The position numbers and the translations under genes are program-made. A stretch of DNA of 64,000 nt from Reinekea forsetii (GTDB lineage: Bacteria; Pseudomonadota; Gammaproteobacteria; Pseudomonadales; Natronospirillaceae), in the NCBI RefSeq assembly GCF_002795845.1, contig NZ_CP011797.1:829501-893500 (forward strand), in the 5' to 3' direction. The notes below the pieces were generated by a model. The model had not been told where the DNA came from and made no database searches. It saw only the letters and a list, made by a program, of their open reading frames with translations. The first letter of the stretch is position 1; each line of letters opens with the position of its first letter. This document shows, piece after piece, positions 7,963-17,030 of the stretch.

Positions 7963-10900
7963 ATGACAAGGACGTTGTTAATTTCTTTCTTTATTGGGTC
8001 GCTATTGGCTAACCTTAGTGCTGCAACCTTGCCGCCCGGTTTTCAAGAAAACCTATTAATCAGTGGTCATGTTCGTCCGACCGCGATCCGCTTTACACCC
8101 GAAACCGATGGGCCGGTGCAAGCATTCGTCGCTGAAAAAAGTGGCCGTATTTATTATTATAACGATCTTGGAAACCAACCGACCCAAGGTCAAGCCAAGT
8201 TGGTCGCTGACCTGAGCAACAATGTGCACGATTATTGGGATCGGGGTCTGTTGGGCCTGGCTATTCATCCGAATTTCCCCTACACCCCGCAACTGTTCGC
8301 TCTTTATGCCTTCGATGCCGGTAACTCTTTTAACGATGGCTGTGCCGATCCGACCGGCTACGGGTGTGTGATCAACGGCCGACTCGCGCGCTTAACCCTC
8401 GATCTGGATAACCTGGGTGTCGCTACGACCCTCGAATCGCCTCTGATTAGCGGTAAATGGTGCCAGCAATATCCCAGCCACACCGTTGGCGATCTGCACT
8501 TCGGTGCGGACGGTTTTCTCTATCTAAGTGCCGGTGAGGGGGCCAGTTTTACCTTTACCGATTTCGGTCAGGTTGGCAACCCCTGTGACGATCCAGTGAC
8601 CGGCGTGCAAGCCAGTTCCCAGGGGGGGCAGTTACGCTCGCAGGATTTGCTAACCGGCGGTGATCGGTTGGACTTTCACGGCGCGGTATTGCGGCTCGAT
8701 GTCTCCGGCGCTGTGGTCAGCGCACCGTCCGATAACCCCTTGATCGGCGGCGACGAGGCCGACGATTTTATGATTGCCATCGGCCTGCGCAATCCATTCC
8801 GTTTTACCATTCGCCCCAACACCAATGAACTTTGGCTCGCAGATGTGGGTGGCGGTGAATGGGAGGAGATCAATCGCTTGGCCGATCCGCTCGGTGCGAT
8901 AGAGAATTTCGGCTGGCCCTGTTACGAAGGCACGGGCCAACATTTCAACGGTAATCTATTGTGCAACCCGGTGCACAATCAGACCTTTAACGGTTTGAAT
9001 ATGGATTTGGCGCCACCGTTTTTTGCCTATCGGCATCGTGACGAGGTGGTCGCCGGCGACGGTTGCGGCACCGGCGGATCCTCGGTCACTGGCATCAGCT
9101 TTAACGAGCGATTGGCCTATCCGGCGGCCTACGACAAGGCCCTGTTTTTCGCCGATTCCACGCGCCAATGTATTTGGGTTATCTACGCCGATGCGAACGG
9201 TCTGCCGGACCCAACGCGACGCGAGGCCTTTGTGGTTGATACCAGCGGACGCGTGGTCGATATCCAGCAGGGACCTGGTGGCCAGCTGCATTATGTCGAC
9301 TTTGATGGCGGGCGGATTTATCGAATCGATTCCTATGGGAGCGCTAATCGGCCCCCGCAAGCCGCGTTGACGGCCGATGTGCGCAGCGGCCCGGCGCCAC
9401 TCAGGGTGCACTTTGATGCATCGGATTCCACCGATGACCAACCTGACAGCCTCAGGTACAGCTGGGATCTCGATGGCGATGGTCAGTTCGGTGACGCGGA
9501 TCAGGTCTATGCCCAAGCCCAGTATGACAGCGGCGGTAGCCGACTAGTGCAAGTGCTGGTGACCGATGCCGCGGGGCAAACCGACAGTGCAGCGATAGTG
9601 ATTACCGTCGGCAACAGTGCCCCCAGTGTGACCATCGATCAGCCGTCCATAGCGCATCAATGGAGCGTCGGTGAAAACCTGATTTTAGCGGGCCGAGGCA
9701 GTGATGTCGAAGACGGCGACCTGCCGAGCGAGGCCTTATCGTGGAGCGTTATCATCGAGCATTGCGCGGCGGTCGACGATTGTCACGATCATCCCGTGGT
9801 CGATATTGCCGGTGACGGCGGCAGCTTTATTACCCCAGATCACGAATATCCGTCGGCCTTGCGCTTTGAGTTGACAGGCGTCGACTCCGGCATCGACTGG
9901 TGGGACAGTGCTTGGCAGTATCGCCGGCAGTTGACCGTCAACAACAGGGGGCTGACTGCCCAAGTGGATGTGCCGATCCTAGTGAAATTGAATCCAGCCC
10001 GCATCGACTATGCATTCACCCAGCCGGGTGGCCGAGACCTGGTATTTGTCGACAGCCGCGGCGAGCGTCTGGCCCATGAAATCGAGCGTTGGGATGCCAC
10101 AGGCAACTCAACGCTCTGGGTACGCCTAGACCGACTGGTGAGCGGGGATGAGCCGGTCTTTCTCTATTACGGCAATAGCCTTGCGGCGCACAGTCAGCAA
10201 CCTGCCCAGGTCTGGCGGAATGGCTATGCGGCCGTCTGGCATCTGTCCGAACTCACCGATTCGGTCGCCGGGCAGGCGTTGCTCAATGTGGGTACTGCGC
10301 CGGTATTGGGCGAGCTCGGTGGCGCGCGCAGCTTCAATGGCAGCAGCAATTATCTTAATGCCGGCAGCGATTTTAATCCGCTGCTGGTGGGCGATTTCTC
10401 CGTAGAGGCCTATGTGGACACCACCAATGATAGTATTTTCCAATACCCCAGATTAATCTCGAATAAGAATCTGTGGACCGAGGCCCAGGGAGTCAATCTA
10501 GAGCTCAGCCAGGCACGCAACTTGGCCATGCTCGGGGCGAGTAAGGCCTTTGTCAGTGGGCCGATGGATCTAAGCGGCGGCTATCATGCCGTGGCCGCTA
10601 CCTATTCGGCGGCATCGGGCTTGGCCACGGTCTACGGTCAGGGTGTTGAACTGGCCCAGCAGGCTATTGGCGCAACGGTCTTGGCTTCGTTGCCGTTAAA
10701 TATAGGCCGCCGGGCGGGTGGCGGGGATTACTTTACCGGCCGGATGGATGAACTCCGGCTGTCATCGCTCGTGCGCTCCGCGGACTGGCTGGCGCTGCAA
10801 CAGAGGTCTCTGACCGACCAGCTGATCGACTTCGGCGCGCAGGAAGCCAGCACGACCCTATCGACCACGACAGCCTTGCGCTTAAATCCGCTCACCGCCG

Positions 10901-12126
10901 ATCTGACGTTGCAGTCAGAGCCCGCCGGACTGGCCATTAGTCTGGGCGGATCGATCAGCCCGTCACCGACGAACAAGACCCTAATCGCCGGTTCGACCAC
11001 GAGCATCGAGGCTTTGTCGCCGCAACTGTTAGATCAAGTTGCCTATCGCTTCGTCAGCTGGTCCAACGCTGGTGAGCGTGCCCAAGCCTATCTTGCACCG
11101 GCCGGCTCATCGCTGCTACGCGCCATCTTTGAGCCGATCGGCGCGGTCATGGACAGTGACGAAGACGGTCTGCCCGATGACTGGGAACGGCGCTTTGGCC
11201 TGGATCCTGATGACCCGAGCGATGCGCTAAGCGACGCCGACGACGATGGCCTGACCAACCTTGAGGAATTCAGCCATCAGTCCGACCCCAACGCCGCGGA
11301 CACCGATGCGGACAGTTGGGATGATTTTACCGAAGTGACCTTCGGCGGGGACCCCAACGATGCCACGCGGGTGCCGAACCCACCGATCGTTCATCTGGAT
11401 ACACTTCAGGACAACCCGGTTTTTTACCGCTCGGATTTCTCCCTGCAAGCGAGTTGGACTGGCGCACCCTTGGCAACGGATCACCTGCACTTTATCGTCG
11501 ATACGCCGCCGCATATCAGTGCCTTCCCCGATATCAACGGTGTCGCAACAGTTGACTATGTTGACATGGCCGACGGCGAACACAGCCTGACGGTGCAGGT
11601 AAACAGTGTGGCCCATGCCGGCTATCGCCATGCCGGTGCGCTCGCCCAACGCACCTTTACGGTCGACGCCAATCCCGCCACCGGCCTCTTGGTGCCGGGC
11701 CGAATTGAGGCCGAGGCTTACCACCGTTATCTTGAGTTCAGTGCCGCGGATCTGGGTACACAATGCTCAAACGGGGACGGCGTGGATAAACAGTTGACCA
11801 CGGACCCCGAGGGTGGCGGTTGCAATGTGGGTTGGACCGAGGCGGGGGAATGGCTGGAATACGACCTCAAGGTTCAGCACGCAACTCAGCTGAGCTTTAC
11901 CGCGCGGGTCGCCTCCAATGTGTTCAATCGCAGCTTTCATCTGGAGTTGGATGGCGTCGATATATCGGGTAGCCAAACCGTGCCCCGAAACGGCTGGCAA
12001 AGTTGGGGTAACAAAACCACCGCCGCGGTTCCTGTGTCGGCCGGCAAACACCGGTTGCGGGTGGTGTTTGATACCGGGCTGGTGAATTTGAATTTTATTC
12101 GCATCGATGAGCATTTGGGCCAGTAA
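7963..12126 (+). CDS. Large secreted multidomain PQQ-type sugar dehydrogenase with PKD, LamG and CBM6 modules
   Basis: A 1387-residue exported protein. Order: signal peptide (1-21); glucose/sorbosone dehydrogenase-like beta-propeller (about 22-455; GLLGLAIHPNFP, VGDLHFGADGFLYLSAGEG, IGLRNPFRFTI); PKD domain (462-552); linker; DUF2341 (645-740); concanavalin/LamG-like domain (754-940); calcium-binding thrombospondin type 3 repeats (1063-1125; DSDEDGLPDDW); a beta-sandwich; and a CBM6-like carbohydrate-binding module (1242-1386; GRIEAEAYH, NVGWTEAGEWLEYDL). The family oxidises sugars at C1 with PQQ. The modules suggest action on a polysaccharide surface outside the cell. No secretion tag or C-terminal anchor is obvious. 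Translation may be controlled by the hairpin at its start. The substrate is not predictable from sequence alone. Confidence 0.9.
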   Translation: MTRTLLISFFIGSLLANLSAATLPPGFQENLLISGHVRPTAIRFTPETDGPVQAFVAEKSGRIYYYNDLGNQPTQGQAKLVADLSNNVHDYWDRGLLGLAIHPNFPYTPQLFALYAFDAGNSFNDGCADPTGYGCVINGRLARLTLDLDNLGVATTLESPLISGKWCQQYPSHTVGDLHFGADGFLYLSAGEGASFTFTDFGQVGNPCDDPVTGVQASSQGGQLRSQDLLTGGDRLDFHGAVLRLDVSGAVVSAPSDNPLIGGDEADDFMIAIGLRNPFRFTIRPNTNELWLADVGGGEWEEINRLADPLGAIENFGWPCYEGTGQHFNGNLLCNPVHNQTFNGLNMDLAPPFFAYRHRDEVVAGDGCGTGGSSVTGISFNERLAYPAAYDKALFFADSTRQCIWVIYADANGLPDPTRREAFVVDTSGRVVDIQQGPGGQLHYVDFDGGRIYRIDSYGSANRPPQAALTADVRSGPAPLRVHFDASDSTDDQPDSLRYSWDLDGDGQFGDADQVYAQAQYDSGGSRLVQVLVTDAAGQTDSAAIVITVGNSAPSVTIDQPSIAHQWSVGENLILAGRGSDVEDGDLPSEALSWSVIIEHCAAVDDCHDHPVVDIAGDGGSFITPDHEYPSALRFELTGVDSGIDWWDSAWQYRRQLTVNNRGLTAQVDVPILVKLNPARIDYAFTQPGGRDLVFVDSRGERLAHEIERWDATGNSTLWVRLDRLVSGDEPVFLYYGNSLAAHSQQPAQVWRNGYAAVWHLSELTDSVAGQALLNVGTAPVLGELGGARSFNGSSNYLNAGSDFNPLLVGDFSVEAYVDTTNDSIFQYPRLISNKNLWTEAQGVNLELSQARNLAMLGASKAFVSGPMDLSGGYHAVAATYSAASGLATVYGQGVELAQQAIGATVLASLPLNIGRRAGGGDYFTGRMDELRLSSLVRSADWLALQQRSLTDQLIDFGAQEASTTLSTTTALRLNPLTADLTLQSEPAGLAISLGGSISPSPTNKTLIAGSTTSIEALSPQLLDQVAYRFVSWSNAGERAQAYLAPAGSSLLRAIFEPIGAVMDSDEDGLPDDWERRFGLDPDDPSDALSDADDDGLTNLEEFSHQSDPNAADTDADSWDDFTEVTFGGDPNDATRVPNPPIVHLDTLQDNPVFYRSDFSLQASWTGAPLATDHLHFIVDTPPHISAFPDINGVATVDYVDMADGEHSLTVQVNSVAHAGYRHAGALAQRTFTVDANPATGLLVPGRIEAEAYHRYLEFSAADLGTQCSNGDGVDKQLTTDPEGGGCNVGWTEAGEWLEYDLKVQHATQLSFTARVASNVFNRSFHLELDGVDISGSQTVPRNGWQSWGNKTTAAVPVSAGKHRLRVVFDTGLVNLNFIRIDEHLGQ

Positions 12127-12430
12127 GGTTATTTTTTATTAGGCCCTGCTGCTGTGGCCTATATTCACCGAGTCTTGCCGTCAATTAGGGCAGGACTTTC
12201 TCAAACCGACAATACGTGCAAATAAGACTGGAAAAAGTCGTCGATACAGTTCTTAATCGATTAAGTAACTCGTGGTGCGGGCCAATTTGAGCCGATCAGT
12301 TGCCAAAATACCGCGCTTTTCAGCGCAAGCCTGCTGCCCAAGCTATGCTGACAGGCATCGATTAAGCACCCGTCCGATAAAACAACAGTTCGGTCTGTCC
12401 CCGCGGGGTCTGACCGGTTAGGAGCCCGAT
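12127..12430. other. Intergenic region with stem-loops and a repeated ATCGATTAAG motif
   Basis: No gene seen. A TAGGCC/GGCCTA stem at 12140-12161 follows the dehydrogenase stop but has no T-run on its 3' side. A perfect palindrome at 12252-12265 shares ATCGATTAAG with 12357-12366. GCGC and GCCTG/CAGGC stems lie between them. AGGAG at about 12419 is the ribosome binding site of the GH13 gene. Confidence 0.4.
12252..12265. promoter_or_regulatory. Palindrome CTTAATCGATTAAG, operator candidate upstream of GH13 gene
   Basis: A perfect 14-bp dyad about 170 bases before the glucosidase gene, with the ten-base sequence ATCGATTAAG repeated at 12357-12366. Two copies in one promoter region suggest a dimeric regulator; which one is unknown, and no regulator gene is adjacent. 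Confidence 0.4.
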
Positions 12431-14122
12431 ATGAATCCAGCAATTATTCAACGTCAGTGGTGGCACAACGCCGTCGTCTATCAAATTTACCCACGCAGCT
12501 TCAATGACAGCAATGGCGACGGCATCGGAGATATACCGGGGATCATTGCCAAGTTGGACCATATTAAGCAGCTCGGCGCGAAGATCATCTGGCTGAGCCC
12601 GGTCTTCCAGTCGCCGATGGACGATAACGGTTACGATATTTCCGACTATTGCGCCATCGCGCCCGAATTCGGCACCATGGCCGATATGGACAGATTGATC
12701 GCGCAGGCGGCGCAGCGTGGCATCAAGATCGTTATGGATCTGGTGGTTAACCATACCTCCGATCAACACCCTTGGTTTATTGAATCCAAGAGCAGTATCG
12801 ATAACCCCAAGCGCGACTGGTATATCTGGAAAGATGCCAAGGCCGATGGCTCCGAGCCCAACAACTGGGAATCGTTCTTTACCCCCAAGGCCTGGGAGTT
12901 CGACGTCTCGAGTGAGCAGTATTATTTGCATCTGTTTAGCGAGAAGCAGCCCGATCTGAATTGGGCCAACCCGGAAGTACGGGATGCCATCTACCAGATG
13001 ATGCACTTCTGGCTTAAAAAGGGCCTGGGTGGCTTCCGTATGGATGTGATTAATATGATTGGCAAGCCGGCCGACTATCCGGATGCGAGCATCTTTGATC
13101 AGGGCGTGGCCGGTTGGGAGCATTGGGCCAATAACGGCCTGTGTCATCAATATCTGCGCGAAATGCACGATCAGGTCTTGCAGCATTATGACGTGCTGAC
13201 GGTGGGTGAAACGCCTTTTACCACCCCCTTGGACGGCCAGTTTTACTCCAATCCAGCGCGTAACGAACTGTCGATGATTTTCCATTTTGAACACGTCAGT
13301 ATCGACCGTGAAGAGCACAACGCCGTTAAAAAGGATTTTAACCTGGTCGAATACAAGGCCATTATGAATAAATGGCAAACGCAACTGCAGGGCAAAGGCT
13401 GGAACAGCCTGTACTGGAGCAACCACGATCAGCCGCGGCCAGTCTCCCGCTATGGTGATGACTCCGACGCGTTACGCAACCGCAGCGCCAAGATGCTCGG
13501 CACGGTTCTGCATATGATGAGTGGCACACCCTATGTTTATCAGGGTGAAGAGTTGGCCATGACCAATAAGACATTCCACGCCATCGACGAATTTAACGAT
13601 CTGATGGCCAAATTTCATTATCAGAAGATGATCGCTCGCGGCATCTCTGAAACCCAGGCGATGGACTATCTGAATACCTTTTCGCGCGATCATGCCCGGG
13701 TGCCGATGCAATGGAATGCCGAGCAATACGCGGGTTTCAGCACAACGGAGCCTTGGCTGGCGGTAAACCCCAATTACCCTAACATTAATGCTGAGGTGTC
13801 TTACGCCGACCCAGACTCGGTTTTCTATCACTACCAAAACCTGATCAAGCTGCGTGAGAGTGAGGCATATGGGGATGTGTTGGTCTACGGCCAATTTGAG
13901 TTGATCGATCCCGAAGATGCCGAGGTTTTTGCCTACAGCCGGACCTTCGGCAATAAAAAGATATTGGTGATTGCGAACTTCACCGGCGCGGCACTGACCC
14001 GACATTACCAGGCCGCCGTCCAGCAGCAGGTTGTGAATAACTATTCCGATCAGGTTGAACAGGTCCAGTCAGTGCTGCTGCAGCCCTATCAGGCTCTGGT
14101 TTTAGATATAAGTTCAGACTGA
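12431..14122 (+). CDS. GH13 alpha-glucosidase (oligo-1,6-glucosidase type)
   Basis: Cytoplasmic glycoside hydrolase of family 13, 563 residues, the usual length for oligo-1,6-glucosidase, isomaltase and related enzymes. It has VVYQIYPRSFNDSNGDGIGD, the MDLVVNHTSDQHPWF region, QPDLNWANPEVRDAIY, nucleophile Asp205 in GGFRMDVIN, acid/base Glu260 in TVGETPF and the third acidic residue Asp333 in NHDQPR. The Val after the nucleophile Asp is typical of alpha-1,6-active members. No signal peptide is seen, so it should act on imported isomalto- or malto-oligosaccharides, sucrose or trehalose derivatives; the exact substrate is open. AGGAG stands before the ATG. It is monocistronic here, with a palindromic operator candidate upstream. 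Confidence 0.93.
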   Translation: MNPAIIQRQWWHNAVVYQIYPRSFNDSNGDGIGDIPGIIAKLDHIKQLGAKIIWLSPVFQSPMDDNGYDISDYCAIAPEFGTMADMDRLIAQAAQRGIKIVMDLVVNHTSDQHPWFIESKSSIDNPKRDWYIWKDAKADGSEPNNWESFFTPKAWEFDVSSEQYYLHLFSEKQPDLNWANPEVRDAIYQMMHFWLKKGLGGFRMDVINMIGKPADYPDASIFDQGVAGWEHWANNGLCHQYLREMHDQVLQHYDVLTVGETPFTTPLDGQFYSNPARNELSMIFHFEHVSIDREEHNAVKKDFNLVEYKAIMNKWQTQLQGKGWNSLYWSNHDQPRPVSRYGDDSDALRNRSAKMLGTVLHMMSGTPYVYQGEELAMTNKTFHAIDEFNDLMAKFHYQKMIARGISETQAMDYLNTFSRDHARVPMQWNAEQYAGFSTTEPWLAVNPNYPNINAEVSYADPDSVFYHYQNLIKLRESEAYGDVLVYGQFELIDPEDAEVFAYSRTFGNKKILVIANFTGAALTRHYQAAVQQQVVNNYSDQVEQVQSVLLQPYQALVLDISSD

Positions 14123-14259
14123 GGCCGTTGCTCAGCAGCCGTCCCAGCCGCTATTGTTGGGGCTCGGGCGGCACTGCGGACAATCAGGTTTAATGGTACT
14201 TTACATTTATCTAATATAAGGTTATTTTCGTGTTTTAACTCACAGACGAGATTGACTCT

Positions 14260-14607
14260 ATGGCCTACACCGAAAAATTCCAACAACTTGCCGACACCGC
14301 CCGTGCCTCTGTCCAGGAAGTCACCCCGGCTCAGGTCGATGAATTGATCGCCAGTGGCGCGGTCGCACTGGATATTCGAGATAAGGAAGAGCACGATGCC
14401 GATCACATTGATGGCTCGGTGCACATCAGTCGCGGCAAATTGGAAATGAATGTCGAAGGGTTAATTCCGGATCTGACCACCCAGTTACTCTGTTATTGCA
14501 ATGCCAACAACCGTGGCGCCTTGTCAGCGGCTACCCTGCGCAACATGGGCTATGTCAATGCGCGCTTTATTGCCGGCGGCCTGATCGGCTATCGACAGTT
14601 AGGCTGA
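14260..14607 (+). CDS. Single-domain rhodanese sulfurtransferase
   Basis: A 115-residue cytoplasmic rhodanese. The active-site loop is CNANNRG with catalytic Cys80, and the family segments VALDIRDKEEHDADHIDGSVHI and MGYVNARFIAGGLIGYRQLG are present. It carries persulfide sulfur between donor and acceptor proteins. A YeeE/YedE sulfur transporter gene lies just beyond the arabinose block at 26681, and a copy of this gene's last 38 bases lies beside it, so the two sulfur genes were probably once neighbours. The last 38 bases may therefore be a junction. A strong terminator follows directly. Confidence 0.93.
   Translation: MAYTEKFQQLADTARASVQEVTPAQVDELIASGAVALDIRDKEEHDADHIDGSVHISRGKLEMNVEGLIPDLTTQLLCYCNANNRGALSAATLRNMGYVNARFIAGGLIGYRQLG
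14570..14594 (+). repeat. Left copy of a 25-bp direct repeat flanking the arabinose block
   Basis: Lies within the rhodanese coding sequence, covering its IAGGLIGYR codons. It is identical to 26517-26541, about 11.9 kb away. Beyond it the two copies diverge in DNA but still encode nearly the same C-terminus (RQLG-stop here, RKLG-stop there). Confidence 0.85.
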
Positions 14608-14643
14608 ATACCCGAACCTGAATTAGCTGGCTTTTCGCCAGAC

Positions 14644-14673
14644 AAAAAAACCACGCTCAGGCGTGGTTTTTTT
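14644..14673 (+). terminator. Rho-independent terminator after the rhodanese gene
   Basis: An A-run, CCACGC, TCAG loop, GCGTGG and a seven-T run. The A/T flanks make it potentially active in both directions. Confidence 0.9.
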
Positions 14674-14729
14674 GTGCTTTGTGCTTTGTGCTTTGTGCTT
14701 TGTGCTTTGTGCTTTGTGCTTTGTGCATT
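14674..14729 (+). repeat. Heptanucleotide tandem repeat (GTGCTTT)n
   Basis: Seven perfect GTGCTTT units (14674-14722) plus one degenerate unit, directly abutting the terminator T-run. It is non-coding. Copy number would be expected to vary between strains by slippage. Confidence 0.95.
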
Positions 14730-14805
14730 TGGCGCTGCGGCAGCGCGCTGGACCCAAACCAATCAAGCCTAAGGTCAATTATGTAAGCTTAGCTGGCTCT
14801 GGCCC

Positions 14806-15162
14806 CTAGATATTGCCTTTGGTGCCTTTACCATTAGCCGTCAAGTTGGTTAGTGAAAAGGTCACTGTGATGCTTGCTATCATCTCGAAGCTAAGATTAA
14901 ACCATATATCGTCTTCATCCGAGTTGGTGTTGGTTGCTAGGGGAATGACATCCAGACTATAGGTTTGTACCCCTCATAGCGAATTCAGCTGGAACCGCAA
15001 TTTGAAAAAATTCATGCGGGTGCATTGTGAGTAATACAACTTGCCCGGCGAAGAACATGCTAGCTATTTGAACTGGCGCTGGTCTAGGGTTTTAGGCCGT
15101 CCTGGAATTAAGGTGTAAGAGTTGTGGAAAGTTGGTAATGCCTGATAACATGCCGTTCTCAT
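14806..15162 (-). pseudogene. Possible decayed gene fragment, unidentified
   Basis: One minus-strand frame reads from an ATG at 15162 to a TAG at 14806 with only two internal stops (at 15061-15063 and 14974-14976). The last segment has protein-like beta-strand character, including YSLDVIPLATNTNSDEDD and TVTFSLTNLTANG. No family is recognised and the length is short enough for chance, so confidence is low. Confidence 0.2.
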
Positions 15163-15574
15163 AAAAAATCATAAGGATGGGGCAGGCCGTGACAGGTCTA
15201 GTGCAATGAGTAGGTGTTTATTTTTTTGACATTTTTGCTTTATTTTTTGGGGCTCTGCGCCAAATTTGGGAAAAAAATAGTATCAGTGGTGGATAAATAG
15301 AATATAGGGCGGCTGTTGCAGACTTTACTCAAAGTGCAGGGCATTCGAGCGCTCAGCCATTGTCAAACGGATCTAAGACCTCAGCTACCGACCATCCTTC
15401 ACTTGTCACCCAGATAGTCTGAAATCAAGCCATAACAAGAACTCTAAACAACTCAAATGGCAAAGTCTCCAGTGTTTTGCAACCAACCGTGAATATTCAC
15501 TTTCCATCCCTTCGGGTAATTAGTCTGCATTAGGTATGTTGAATTCAGTTCAACCGGTAAAAATAGAGCGAAGG

Positions 15575-15591
15575 TATGGATATTCCTGCTA
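15575..15591 (-). promoter_or_regulatory. AraC half site (TAGC-N7-TCCATA) upstream of the arabinose importer
   Basis: On the minus strand the 17 bases read TAGC, seven bases, TCCATA, identical in layout to the E. coli araI1 half site as I remember it. It lies about 310 bases before the binding-protein start and points away from it. No adjacent second half site at the usual four-base spacing was found. A weaker similar 17-mer lies at 15605-15621. Confidence 0.5.
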
Positions 15592-15812
15592 TAACAAACG
15601 ACTGTATGGCTGTAGCGCATTCTTCGAGCCGAACTAATGTGAGTTGATTTCGAGTGAAATAAGGCGCTAAAGGTCCTTGAGATCTGGATTAGTCGACCAT
15701 TAATTGCTGAATTAATGGATAAAATAGCTACGTTATAGGGGTGGATATATTTTTTAGAAGATAGCCTAGTACACTACAAATCATGAGCTGAAAACTTGCT
15801 GCTTAGGAGTTC

Positions 15813-15840
15813 TTGGCCATAAAACATTTTCCTTTATAAC
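15813..15840 (+). promoter_or_regulatory. Candidate promoter of the arabinose importer operon
   Basis: TTGGCC (15813-15818), 16 bases, TATAAC (15835-15840), about 60 bases before the start codon. The weak -35 box fits an activator-dependent promoter. Confidence 0.35.
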
Positions 15841-15902
15841 AACACTATAAGTGTCACGATAATCCTAGATAGGTGAAATCAATGCACTGCAGGAGATTTA
15901 CA

Positions 15903-16961
15903 ATGAATAAATTCAAAACTCTAACCGCCGTCGCCATTGTGGCGTGCATGGCTGTAATGCCGAGTATTGCTATGGCTAAGGACTTGGTCGGTATCTCTAT
16001 GCCAACTAAGTCTTCGGCGCGTTGGATCTCCGATGGCGACAGCATGGTCGGTCAATTTAAGTCAGCTGGTTACAACACTTTGCTGCAATATGCCGATGAT
16101 GATATCCCTACACAGCTGTCGCAAATTGAAAACATGATTGTGCGTGGTGTTGATGTGTTGGTTATTGCCGCCATCGATGGTACAACACTGTCTACCGCAC
16201 TCCAGCAAGCTGCAGACCGCGGTATCCAGGTTGTAGCCTATGACCGTTTGATCCGTGACTCAGCCAATGTCGACTATTATGCAACCTTTGATAATTTCCA
16301 AGTAGGTGTGTTGCAGGCTGAATATATCGAAAAAGCCTTGGGTTTAGCCGCTGGTAAGGGCCCTTTCAATGTTGAATTGTTTGGTGGTTCACCAGATGAT
16401 AACAACGCTTACTTCTTCTATAACGGTGCTATGTCTGTATTACAGCCTTACATCGATAAGGGCACTTTGGTCGTACAAAGTGGTCAGGTAGGCATGGATA
16501 AGGTTTCTACCTTACGTTGGGATGGCGCAGTGGCCCAAGCTCGCATGGATAACCTGCTAAGCGCTTACTATTCAGGTGGTCGTGTTGATGCGATCTTGTC
16601 ACCCTATGATGGCTTGAGCATCGGTGTAATTTCATCATTGAAAGGTGTTGGTTATGGCAGTGCGAGTATCCCGATGCCCGTCATTACTGGTCAAGATGCT
16701 GAATTGCAGTCTGTTAAGTCAATGATCGCCGGTGAACAAACCTCTACCGTATTCAAAGACACTCGTGAGTTAGCCCGTGTTACCGTCAGCATGGTTGATG
16801 CTATCTTCAAGGGTACTACTCCTGAAATCAATGACACCAAGACTTATGATAATGGCGTTAAGGTAATCCCTTCTTACCTGTTGAAGCCAGTCAGCGTTGA
16901 CGTCTCTAACTGGGAAGACGTGCTGTTAGGCGGTGGTTACTACAAAAAGAGCCAGTTCTAA
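15903..16961 (+). CDS. chvE: Sugar ABC transporter periplasmic binding protein, ChvE type (arabinose)
   Basis: The periplasmic binding protein that delivers a pentose or hexose to the importer encoded next. The start is at ATG 15903 after AGGAG; the extra ten codons from 15873 have no ribosome binding site. The signal peptide [25 protein letters not shown] ends in AMA before KD. The mature protein is a family-1 periplasmic binding fold ([71 protein letters not shown]) closely resembling ChvE/MmsE proteins, which bind arabinose, galactose and glucose. The surrounding araA, araB, araC and araD genes point to L-arabinose. A hairpin behind it probably keeps the binding protein in excess over the membrane components. 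The gene name is by resemblance. Confidence 0.88.
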   Translation: MNKFKTLTAVAIVACMAVMPSIAMAKDLVGISMPTKSSARWISDGDSMVGQFKSAGYNTLLQYADDDIPTQLSQIENMIVRGVDVLVIAAIDGTTLSTALQQAADRGIQVVAYDRLIRDSANVDYYATFDNFQVGVLQAEYIEKALGLAAGKGPFNVELFGGSPDDNNAYFFYNGAMSVLQPYIDKGTLVVQSGQVGMDKVSTLRWDGAVAQARMDNLLSAYYSGGRVDAILSPYDGLSIGVISSLKGVGYGSASIPMPVITGQDAELQSVKSMIAGEQTSTVFKDTRELARVTVSMVDAIFKGTTPEINDTKTYDNGVKVIPSYLLKPVSVDVSNWEDVLLGGGYYKKSQF

Positions 16962-16972
16962 GAACGGATCCT

Positions 16973-17001
16973 ACCCGGCCGCTCGGTCGGGTTTCTTTTT
17001 T
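16973..17001 (+). terminator. Intercistronic hairpin/attenuator between binding protein and ATPase genes
   Basis: ACCCGGCC, four-base loop, GGTCGGGT (one G-U pair), then TTCTTTTTT. It sits inside the operon, where partial termination would lower expression of the ATPase and permease relative to the binding protein. Confidence 0.85.
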
Positions 17002-17030
17002 GTTCATGGTGTGCATAAAGAGGTTTCCAC

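Larger units (their letters stand above)
14730..15902. other. Long AT-rich intergenic region upstream of the arabinose importer
   Basis: About 1.2 kb with no intact gene. The left third contains a possible decayed minus-strand reading frame (14806-15162). The right half holds an AraC-type half site (15575-15591) and a promoter candidate (15813-15840). Its composition is clearly more AT-rich than the genes left of 14600. Nothing else is recognisable between 15240 and 15540. Confidence 0.5.

Noticed and set aside
12362-13426. 354-codon open frame on the minus strand opposite the GH13 gene
   Set aside because: It is the mirror of a well-supported GH13 gene, has low-complexity hydrophobic translation without family motifs, and no ribosome binding site.
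14674-14729. CRISPR array
   Set aside because: The repeats are 7 bases, directly adjacent and without spacers; this is a simple tandem repeat.
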